From positions 1 to 5,359 of the forward strand of contig JAQBNJ010000130.1 of NCBI GenBank assembly GCA_028288645.1: DNA of 5,359 nucleotides, written 5' to 3'. Positions 1-5,359 of the stretch are shown here, one piece after another. The stretch comes from Sediminibacterium sp. (GTDB lineage: Bacteria; Bacteroidota; Bacteroidia; Chitinophagales; Chitinophagaceae). Position 1 is the stretch's first letter, and the number at the start of each line of letters is the position of its first letter. The notes beneath the pieces are model-generated. The model was not told where the DNA came from and did not search any database. It saw only the letters and a list, made by a program, of their open reading frames with translations. The translations under genes and the position numbers were made by a program.

Positions 1-1587
1 TATAGGCATGGTCTTCATATCCTTCACATGACATTTCGGATCGTTGTTGATGATCACACCGGGGTTAAGAATGTTTTGCGGGTCCAGCAGATTTTTTAAT
101 TCCTGCATGATACTGTATGCTTCATCGCCCCATTCATCTTTTACATAAGGCGCTACTATCCTACCGGTACCATGTTCTGCTTTTAAAGAGCCGTTGTATT
201 TGTGTATGATGAGCCCTGCGAGTTCATCATTAAATGATTCGAATACTTTTCTTTCCTCAGGTGTATTAACGGGTTGTGTAACAAGAAAATGCAGGTTCCC
301 CTCTTTGGCATGCCCGAATATGATAGCGTTGGTATAACCATATTTTGCAAACAACGATTGCAGGTCGATCACTGCTTTCCCTAAATTCTCCAATGGAACC
401 GCCACATCTTCCAGCATAGCGGTGGTGCCTTTTGCACGCACGGCTGCAACCGAAGGGAACATGCCTTTACGCATCTTCCAGAGTTTGGCCTGTTCATACG
501 CATCATAGGTAAAATCCAGTTTGTTTATTATTGCAAGTGTATCGATAACAGTCAGTGCCTTCTCTAATTTTGCTTTTACTTCTTCCATGCTTTCTCCCTG
601 GTACTCACAGAGAATAGCGGTTGCTTTCCCGGGAAGATCTTTGATCATCGCCGGGCAATAGTCGGCTTCTTCAACCGAACGCAATGCGGGCCTGTCCATC
701 AATTCCAATGCATCTGCATCAGTAGCTTTTAAAGCAGGAACTGCTTCTGCAGCCGCAACAGGATCATCAAAAAATAATAACCCTGTTGTCTTGAATGGTT
801 TATCAGGAATCGTGTTCAATACTACTTCCGAAATAAATGCCAGGGTTCCTTCTGCGCCGATCAGCAAATGTGCCATTATATCCAATGGTTTCCGGTAGTC
901 GAGAAATGCATTGATGCTATAACCGACGGTATTCTTGATGCGGTATTTGTTTCTTATTTTTTGTACCAGTTCTTCATTGGCAAGGATCCTTTTCTGCAAC
1001 GCCATGATGCCATCCGAAATAGGGCCGTCAGCCGCCTGGAAACGCATGTAATCATTATTGATGGCCGTATCGTATAAATGCCCGTTGGGTAAAATGAAAC
1101 GGATAGTGTTTATGGTGTGATAAGAATTGTATGCCACACCGCAACACATGCCGCTGCTGTTGTTTGATATGATGCCACCGATCATCGCCGCGCTGATAGA
1201 AGCCGGGTCGGGGCCGATCTTCCTGCCATAAGGTTTCAGCTGATGATTCACATGTGCACCGATAGCACCGGGCTGCGCCCTCACCACATTACCGCCATTC
1301 AGCGGAATGATCCTTCGCCAGTGTTTACTCAGGTCAACCAGTATTCCATCTGTGATGGATTGCCCGCTTAAACTCGTACCGGCTGTGCGGAAAGTTAGCG
1401 GCACATTAAATTCTTTCGCAAACAAAAACAGTTGCTCAATGTCTTCCTCTGAATCAGGTTGTATAACGGCTCTTGGAAGCAGATAGTAGAACCCGGCGTC
1501 ACCGGCAAACGCATAACGGTCCGTGAGGGACAATTTTAGTTTGTCCGGTGCAAAATGTTTTCTCAGTTCGGCTGCTACATCAAACAT
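1..1587 (-). CDS. FAD-linked oxidase, GlcD/D-lactate dehydrogenase-like (N-terminal 529 residues, runs off the window)
   Basis: The reading frame is open from ATG at 1587 to the window edge, and no stop is reached. Seen in the translation: a type-4 FAD-binding (PCMH/VAO-fold) domain at about residues 30-260, with the pyrophosphate-binding loop GTSLSGQS (70-77), GPDPAS (125-130), the glycine-rich GGIISNNSSG stretch (137-146) and IGAEGTLAFISEV (243-255). A FAD-oxidase C-terminal domain follows, with GHAKEGNLHF (425-434), AEHGTGR (470-476) and NPGVI (508-512). By family knowledge, H426, H433 and E471 match the metal-binding residues and H472 the catalytic base of D-2-hydroxyacid dehydrogenases such as D2HGDH. 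The likely reaction is FAD-dependent oxidation of a D-2-hydroxyacid such as D-lactate; the substrate is inferred. The flavin part is essentially complete here, and the sequence continues (CHVKDMKTMP). This suggests the roughly 950-1000-residue YdiJ-like form with a C-terminal Fe-S domain off-window. The ATG is the only good start: an in-frame TAA lies at 1650-1648 with no ATG, GTG or TTG between. No clear Shine-Dalgarno sequence is visible. Confidence 0.93.
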   Translation of the reverse strand, partial: MFDVAAELRKHFAPDKLKLSLTDRYAFAGDAGFYYLLPRAVIQPDSEEDIEQLFLFAKEFNVPLTFRTAGTSLSGQSITDGILVDLSKHWRRIIPLNGGNVVRAQPGAIGAHVNHQLKPYGRKIGPDPASISAAMIGGIISNNSSGMCCGVAYNSYHTINTIRFILPNGHLYDTAINNDYMRFQAADGPISDGIMALQKRILANEELVQKIRNKYRIKNTVGYSINAFLDYRKPLDIMAHLLIGAEGTLAFISEVVLNTIPDKPFKTTGLLFFDDPVAAAEAVPALKATDADALELMDRPALRSVEEADYCPAMIKDLPGKATAILCEYQGESMEEVKAKLEKALTVIDTLAIINKLDFTYDAYEQAKLWKMRKGMFPSVAAVRAKGTTAMLEDVAVPLENLGKAVIDLQSLFAKYGYTNAIIFGHAKEGNLHFLVTQPVNTPEERKVFESFNDELAGLIIHKYNGSLKAEHGTGRIVAPYVKDEWGDEAYSIMQELKNLLDPQNILNPGVIINNDPKCHVKDMKTMPI

Positions 1588-1610
1588 GCGTGTTCGTGCT
1601 TTAGTATGGA

Positions 1611-1618
1611 CAAATTTA
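1611..1618 (-). promoter_or_regulatory. Candidate Bacteroidota -7 promoter box for the FAD-linked oxidase
   Basis: Read on the minus strand this is TAAATTTG, an exact match to the Bacteroidota sigma-ABfr -7 consensus TAnnTTTG. It ends 23 bases before the ATG at 1587, so transcription would start close to the gene with a short leader. The expected -33 element (TTTG or TTG about 19 bases upstream) is represented only by a weak TTTC near 1637-1634. The upstream gene is separated by a terminator, so the oxidase needs its own promoter. The match is short and AT-rich, so chance is possible. Confidence 0.4.
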
Positions 1619-1805
1619 AATGAAATAAGACAGGAAATGCGGGAGTTTTAGCATTAGGGTGTAAATACATCGACAAAGAATATCGTTTATTCATTTGAGC
1701 ATTTTTGATGCGTAGATTTTTCAACATACAGATATATAAAGTACAGCTTAATACAAGAATGTCGCGATTGTTGGTATCATCGCCACAATAGTTCGGTAGA
1801 AACTG
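1619..1805. other. Intergenic stretch with no recognised gene
   Basis: This AT-rich stretch lies between the oxidase promoter region and the palindromic element. I see no convincing open frame on either strand and no tRNA-like fold. An imperfect hairpin can be drawn with ATTGT-T-GG at 1767-1774 against CCACAAT at 1783-1789, but it has a bulge and no T-tract. Part of the region may hold upstream promoter elements for the oxidase. Confidence 0.4.
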
Positions 1806-1838
1806 AATAACCCTGAAAGGGTGAACTGTTTGTAGAAA
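1806..1838 (+). repeat. Outer inverted repeat, left arm (33 bp)
   Basis: It matches the reverse complement of 1973-2005 at all 33 positions. It contains the palindrome ACCCT-GAA-AGGGT at 1810-1822, followed by GAACTGT and then TTGTAGAAA. The identity ends abruptly at both ends: 1805 and 2006, and 1839 and 1972, do not pair. Confidence 0.9.
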
Positions 1839-1858
1839 TTAAACATGTAACAGTATAA

Positions 1859-1881
1859 AAAGCTCCATAGGAGCGACCTGT
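1859..1881 (+). repeat. Inner inverted repeat, left arm (23 bp)
   Basis: It matches the reverse complement of 1929-1951 at all 23 positions. It contains the palindrome GCTCC-ATA-GGAGC at 1862-1874, followed by GACCTGT. The layout is the same as in the outer arm, with a different stem sequence. Confidence 0.9.
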
Positions 1882-1928
1882 GAATACAGTGAGCCCCGTA
1901 TGGATTGTTTGCATAAATCGCTTGCATT

Positions 1929-1951
1929 ACAGGTCGCTCCTATGGAGCTTT
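1929..1951 (-). repeat. Inner inverted repeat, right arm (23 bp)
   Basis: This is the reverse-orientation copy of 1859-1881. On the plus strand it reads ACAGGTC followed by the GCTCC-TAT-GGAGC palindrome at 1936-1948. It is separated from its partner by a 47-base loop. Confidence 0.9.
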
Positions 1952-1972
1952 GGGTACTTCACTATCTGTTAT

Positions 1973-2005
1973 TTTCTACAAACAGTTCACCCTTTCAGGG
2001 TTATT
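1973..2005 (-). repeat. Outer inverted repeat, right arm (33 bp)
   Basis: This is the reverse-orientation copy of 1806-1838. On the plus strand it begins TTTCTACAAACAG and contains ACCCT-TTC-AGGGT at 1989-2001. It ends 13 bases before the T-tract of the efflux-operon terminator, so transcripts stopping there would not normally include it. Confidence 0.9.
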
Positions 2006-2018
2006 AAACCAACACCGG

Positions 2019-2062
2019 CTAAAAATAAAAAAGCCGCAGGTCAAATCATTGACCTGCGGCTT
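2019..2062 (-). terminator. Intrinsic terminator of the RND efflux operon
   Basis: On the minus strand, a perfect 14-bp GC-rich stem (2062-2049 with 2044-2031) with a 4-base loop is followed by a T-rich run, TTTTTTATTTTTAG (2030-2017). It begins 20 bases after the permease stop codon. The T-tract is only on the minus-strand side, so it should act on the permease transcript and not in the opposite direction. It separates the efflux operon from the oxidase downstream. Confidence 0.93.
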
Positions 2063-2081
2063 CAACTCAATAGTAGTATTT

Positions 2082-5000
2082 CTACTCACTCAATTTATCA
2101 GTTGCCTCTGCCTTTATTTTGGCGAGTTGTTTTTTACCGTAAGCCAATTTGGTAATCGTTACAAATAAGACAGGCACGATAAATATCGCGAGAATGGTTG
2201 CACCCAACATACCGCCCAATACCGTCCACCCTATTGTTGAACGGGCCACACCACCGGCGCCGGTGGCAAATGCCAATGGCAGTACGCCCAATACAAAGGC
2301 CATCGATGTCATGATGATCGGTCGCAAACGGAGTTTGACCGCTGCGATGGTGGCAGGAATAATTTCCATACCGCTATCCACCCGTTCTTTTGCAAACTCA
2401 ACGATCAGGATCGCATTCTTTGCCGCCAAACCGATCAGTGTAACCAATCCAATTTGTGCATACACGTTATTCGTTAATGATGGTAATAATGTCAACGTTA
2501 ATATCGCACCGAATGCACCGGTTGGTACGGCGAACAATACAGAGAATGGTACTGACCAACTTTCATACAATGCAGCAAGGAACAAGAATACAAACAGGAT
2601 CGACAATGAGAAAATATATACGGTGCTTGACCCTGCGTTGATCTCTTCACGGCTTAATCCTGAGAACTCGTATCCATAACCCGCAGGTAATACTTTATCC
2701 GCCGTTTCCCGCAATGCCTGTATGGCCTGGCCGCTGCTGAAACCTTCTTTGGGCCCACCATTGATCTCGGCTGTGCGGAACAGGTTGTAGTGTGTGATCA
2801 ATGGCGCACTTTCTATGGTTTGATAAGAGATCACAGTACTTAACGGCAGCAAGGTTCCTGCCTGGTTGCGTACATAATATTGTTCGAGGTTTTTGATATC
2901 TGCACGGAACAAGGTATCTGCCTGCGCTACCACGCGGAAATTCCTTCCATAGATGGTGAAATCGTTTATGTATTTACTGCCGAGATAGGTTTGTAAAGTT
3001 GTGTACACATCTGAAATAGATACGCCTAATTTTTTACATTTTTCCCGGTCAACGTCTACTTTATATCCCGGTGTACGCGCGGTAAAATAAGAATAGGCCG
3101 ATGCGATCTCCGGGCGCTTATTCATTTCTCCTACAAATGTATTCACTACCCTTTCAAACTGTTTGATATCGTCTGTGCTCTCTCGTTGTTCAAGTTCAAA
3201 AGTGAAACCGCCTGTCTGGCCGAGTCCCGGGATAGCCGGTGGTGAAATGGCACGGATGGTTGCCCCCTTAATAGAAGACAATCTTTTCTGCACATCTGCA
3301 ACGATCGCAGCCAGTTGCAATGATTTATCTTTTCGCTGGTCCCATGGTTTCAACTGTGTGAAAACGGTTCCGCTGTTTGATTTGGTAGCCTGTGTAATGA
3401 TATTGAAACCACCCAATGCAGCATAGTGCGCAATGCCCGGTGTTTCCTTCATATTGGCCATGATATTGTTTAATACATCCAGGCTTCGTGTTGTGGAAGA
3501 AGCTTCGGGCAATTCATATGTTACAAATAAACGGCCCTCGTCTTCTGTAGGAATAAAACCGGAAGGTTTATTCTTGAAGAGGATCGCTGTTCCTGCCATG
3601 ATGCATACCAACAGTACCAACACATACGGTGTTGCCTTGATCGCTTTTTGCACACCACCCGAATAAGAATTGGTAACTTTTGCAAACCAGGTATTAAAAC
3701 GGTAGAAGAACTGGTTCAACCCTTTCGCTTTTTTATTGATGTTCATTGGTTTTAAGAACAGTGAACACAAAGCCGGTGTTAAAGAAAGCGCCACAAATGC
3801 CGAGATCAAAACAGAAATGGCGATGGTGATAGCGAACTGCTGGTATAATCTTCCCACGATACCGGGAATAAAACCTACAGGCACGAACACGGCTGCCAAT
3901 ATCAATGCAATGGCGACAACAGGACCCGAGATATCTTTCATCGCTTTATAGGTAGCTTCTTTCGGCGATAATTTTTCATGATCGATATAATGCTGCACGG
4001 CTTCCACCACAACGATCGCATCATCTACCACGATACCGATGGCCAATACGAAACCGAACATCGTTAAAGTGTTGATGGTAAAACCCAGCGGCACAAAAAA
4101 TGCAAAGGTTCCGATAATAGAAACAGGGATGGCCAATACGGGTATCAAAGTAGCGCGCCGGCTTTGCAGGAAAAGAAACACCACCAATACCACCAGCGCC
4201 AATGCTTCCAGTAAAGTTGTGATCACTTCTTCAATAGATACTTTCACAACAGAAACTGTTTCAAAAGGAACCACGTAATCAATATCTTTTGGAAAAGATT
4301 TTTTCAATGCATCCATCGCTTTATAAACGCCGTCCGCTGTTTCTATCGCATTACTTCCGGGCGCCTGGTAAACGAGTAAATAGGAAGCCCTTTTACCATC
4401 AACAAATGAATTACTGGCATAACTGAATTTTCCTAACTGTATGCGTGCCACATCTTTCAAATGAACTACGGACCCATCGGCAGGTTTGGTCCGAACGATT
4501 ACGTTGCCGAATTGTTCTTCGCTGCTTAAACGGCTGTTGGTAAATACGGTGTATTCAAACGCCTGCACACTGTTCTGTGGCGGCGCTCCTACTGATCCTG
4601 CAGCAATTTGTAAATTTTGTTCCTGCAATGCAGCGATCACTTCGTTTGAGGTGATGCCTAATTGTGCAAGTTTATCAACCTGTAACCAGATCCGCATACT
4701 GAAATCATCGGCGCGCGTAAAAACATCGCCCACACCAGGTACGCGAAGCAATGCATCCCTCACAAAAATATTGGTGTAGTTATCTACAAAAGGAATGCTG
4801 TGCGATGCATTGGGTGAGAACATAGCAACAAGCATCAGGATGCTTGGGTTACGTTTCCGCGTGGTCAATCCCAATCGTTTTACATCATCGGGTAATTGCG
4901 GTGTGGCAATACCTACCCTGTTCTGTATATCCAGCGCAGCGATATCTGCATTGGTTCCTACTTTTAAAGTGGCTGTGATTGTGGTGCGACCATCACTCGT

Positions 5001-5249
5001 ACTATTACTTTGCAGGTACGCCATTCCCGGTGTTCCGTTCACCTGTGTCTCCACCGGCGTGGTCACAGTTTGTTCCACCGTTTGTGCATCGGCTCCTGTA
5101 AAGTTTCCTGTGATCTGTACTGTTGGCGGCGTGATTTCGGGGTATTGGCTGATGGGCAGGTTCATGATAGACAACACGCCCAACAGCACGATCACCAATG
5201 AAATAACAATGGCGGTAACCGGCCGTTTTATAAATAAATTTGCGATCAT
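2082..5249 (-). CDS. RND efflux transporter permease, AcrB/MexB-like (HAE1 family)
   Basis: This is an inner-membrane proton-drug antiporter that works as a trimer with a periplasmic adaptor and an outer-membrane channel. The 1055 residues match the family length (AcrB has 1049). The N-terminus (FIKRPVTAIVISLVIVLLG, then LPISQYPEITPP) aligns with AcrB from its first residue, which fixes the start. Twelve membrane segments are visible: about 11-29, 343-361, 366-386, 392-413, 440-460, 472-497, 540-558, 876-895, 899-921, 930-952, 977-997 and 1007-1033. Two large periplasmic regions lie at about 30-340 and 559-875. The proton-relay residues are present: D409/D410 in GIVVDDAIVVVE, K944 in LAAKNAILIVEF, and R974 and T981 in RLRPIIMTS (AcrB D407, D408, K940, R971, T978). 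It follows the adaptor gene after 13 bases, with a purine-rich leader (AAAGAAAAAA) instead of a clear Shine-Dalgarno sequence, and is followed by a terminator. The frame is intact. The substrate is unknown; drug, dye, bile-salt or solvent export are family possibilities. Confidence 0.97.
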   Translation of the reverse strand: MIANLFIKRPVTAIVISLVIVLLGVLSIMNLPISQYPEITPPTVQITGNFTGADAQTVEQTVTTPVETQVNGTPGMAYLQSNSTSDGRTTITATLKVGTNADIAALDIQNRVGIATPQLPDDVKRLGLTTRKRNPSILMLVAMFSPNASHSIPFVDNYTNIFVRDALLRVPGVGDVFTRADDFSMRIWLQVDKLAQLGITSNEVIAALQEQNLQIAAGSVGAPPQNSVQAFEYTVFTNSRLSSEEQFGNVIVRTKPADGSVVHLKDVARIQLGKFSYASNSFVDGKRASYLLVYQAPGSNAIETADGVYKAMDALKKSFPKDIDYVVPFETVSVVKVSIEEVITTLLEALALVVLVVFLFLQSRRATLIPVLAIPVSIIGTFAFFVPLGFTINTLTMFGFVLAIGIVVDDAIVVVEAVQHYIDHEKLSPKEATYKAMKDISGPVVAIALILAAVFVPVGFIPGIVGRLYQQFAITIAISVLISAFVALSLTPALCSLFLKPMNINKKAKGLNQFFYRFNTWFAKVTNSYSGGVQKAIKATPYVLVLLVCIMAGTAILFKNKPSGFIPTEDEGRLFVTYELPEASSTTRSLDVLNNIMANMKETPGIAHYAALGGFNIITQATKSNSGTVFTQLKPWDQRKDKSLQLAAIVADVQKRLSSIKGATIRAISPPAIPGLGQTGGFTFELEQRESTDDIKQFERVVNTFVGEMNKRPEIASAYSYFTARTPGYKVDVDREKCKKLGVSISDVYTTLQTYLGSKYINDFTIYGRNFRVVAQADTLFRADIKNLEQYYVRNQAGTLLPLSTVISYQTIESAPLITHYNLFRTAEINGGPKEGFSSGQAIQALRETADKVLPAGYGYEFSGLSREEINAGSSTVYIFSLSILFVFLFLAALYESWSVPFSVLFAVPTGAFGAILTLTLLPSLTNNVYAQIGLVTLIGLAAKNAILIVEFAKERVDSGMEIIPATIAAVKLRLRPIIMTSMAFVLGVLPLAFATGAGGVARSTIGWTVLGGMLGATILAIFIVPVLFVTITKLAYGKKQLAKIKAEATDKLSE

Positions 5250-5262
5250 AATTTTTTCTTTG

Positions 5263-5359
5263 TTAAGGTTTGGCTGGCTTTGGCGGAGCGGTACTGATCA
5301 CAGTACCATCTTTTATTTTCTGCACGCCTTCCGATACTACTTTATCGCCTTCCTGTAAT
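5263..5359 (-). CDS. RND efflux periplasmic adaptor subunit (C-terminal 31 residues only)
   Basis: The frame enters from the window edge and ends at TAA (5265-5263). The visible residues, LQEGDKVVSEGVQKIKDG followed by TVISTAPPKPAKP, match the C-terminal membrane-proximal end of AcrA/MexA-type membrane fusion proteins, where a G-(D/E)-x-V-V-x-x-G-(L/V)-Q-K-(I/L)-(K/R)-x-G pattern is usual. The proline- and lysine-rich tail is typical of the unstructured end. By family knowledge the protein is an inner-membrane-anchored lipoprotein or a transmembrane-anchored hexamer linking the permease to the outer-membrane channel. It lies 13 bases upstream of the permease start in the same operon, which supports the call despite the short length. 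The rest of the gene, including signal peptide, lipoyl and hairpin domains, is off-window. Confidence 0.88.
   Translation of the reverse strand, partial: LQEGDKVVSEGVQKIKDGTVISTAPPKPAKP

Larger units (their letters stand above)
1806..2005. repeat. Nested inverted-repeat element, about 200 bp (REP/BIME- or MITE-like)
   Basis: Two perfect inverted-repeat pairs are nested. The outer pair is 33 bp (1806-1838 with 1973-2005) and the inner pair is 23 bp (1859-1881 with 1929-1951). The spacers between arms (1839-1858, 20 bases, and 1952-1972, 21 bases) do not pair well. The central loop 1882-1928 is 47 bases and holds two TTGCAT hexamers at 1909-1914 and 1922-1927. Each arm contains its own short palindrome, so the element can fold as one long stem or as four small hairpins. 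It carries no transposase gene or convincing reading frame, so if mobile it would be non-autonomous. It sits between the efflux-operon terminator and the oxidase gene. No clear target-site duplication is visible. The structure is certain from the sequence; its class is inferred. Confidence 0.85.

Noticed and set aside
868..1077. 69-codon plus-strand open frame
   Set aside because: It lies antisense inside the FAD-binding region of the oxidase, which has clear motifs on the other strand. The frame itself shows no recognisable domain.
1789..1802. Possible degenerate third repeat unit (GTTCGGTAGAAA resembling GTTTGTAGAAA)
   Set aside because: It needs an inserted base and a substitution, and no adjacent 5-bp palindrome precedes it, so it cannot be told from chance.
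1806..2005. CRISPR array or structured non-coding RNA
   Set aside because: The repeats are inverted, not direct, come in only two different pairs, and have no regular spacers. No known RNA family fold is recognisable.
1800..2011. Possible target-site duplication AAAC flanking the palindromic element (1800-1803 and 2006-2009)
   Set aside because: The left copy is separated from the repeat by two bases while the right copy abuts it, and four AT-rich bases match easily by chance.
1880..2168. Plus-strand open frames of 91 and 72 codons crossing the inverted repeats and the terminator
   Set aside because: They run through the inner and outer repeat arms, the terminator hairpin and the 3' end of the permease gene on the opposite strand. 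The protein has no recognisable features and no plausible ribosome-binding site, so these are chance frames.
4795..5358. 187-codon plus-strand open frame antisense to the permease start
   Set aside because: It is a shadow of the strongly supported minus-strand permease and adaptor genes, and its composition follows from the complementary codons. The same applies to the 176-codon frame at 2149-2679 and to the shorter plus-strand frames inside the permease.

Overview
The window looks like chromosomal DNA of a Bacteroidota species, possibly Chitinophagaceae. The evidence is moderate GC, protein sequences typical of that phylum, purine-rich leaders without a clear Shine-Dalgarno sequence, and a TAnnTTTG-type promoter box. 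The family-level guess is an impression, not a computed result. All three genes lie on the minus strand, so transcription runs from high to low coordinates.

Layout in transcription order. (1) Positions 5359-5263 encode the last 31 residues of an RND periplasmic adaptor (membrane fusion protein). (2) After a 13-base gap, 5249-2082 encodes a complete 1055-residue AcrB/MexB-like RND permease of the HAE1 type. The adaptor and permease form the inner-membrane and periplasmic parts of a proton-driven efflux pump. (3) A strong intrinsic terminator at 2019-2062 ends this operon. No outer-membrane channel gene follows the permease. (4) Positions 1806-2005 hold a striking nested inverted repeat with a perfect 33-bp outer pair and a perfect 23-bp inner pair. 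Each arm contains a small 5-bp-stem, 3-base-loop palindrome with a shared GAnCTGT-type flank. It resembles a REP/BIME or MITE-like non-autonomous element. (5) Positions 1587-1 encode the N-terminal 529 residues of a GlcD/D-lactate-dehydrogenase-like FAD-linked oxidase that continues past the window edge, with a candidate promoter just upstream of its start.

The efflux operon and the oxidase appear to be separate transcription units with no evident functional link. The genes are ordinary for the phylum. The palindromic element in the 494-base intergenic region is the part most worth a second look.
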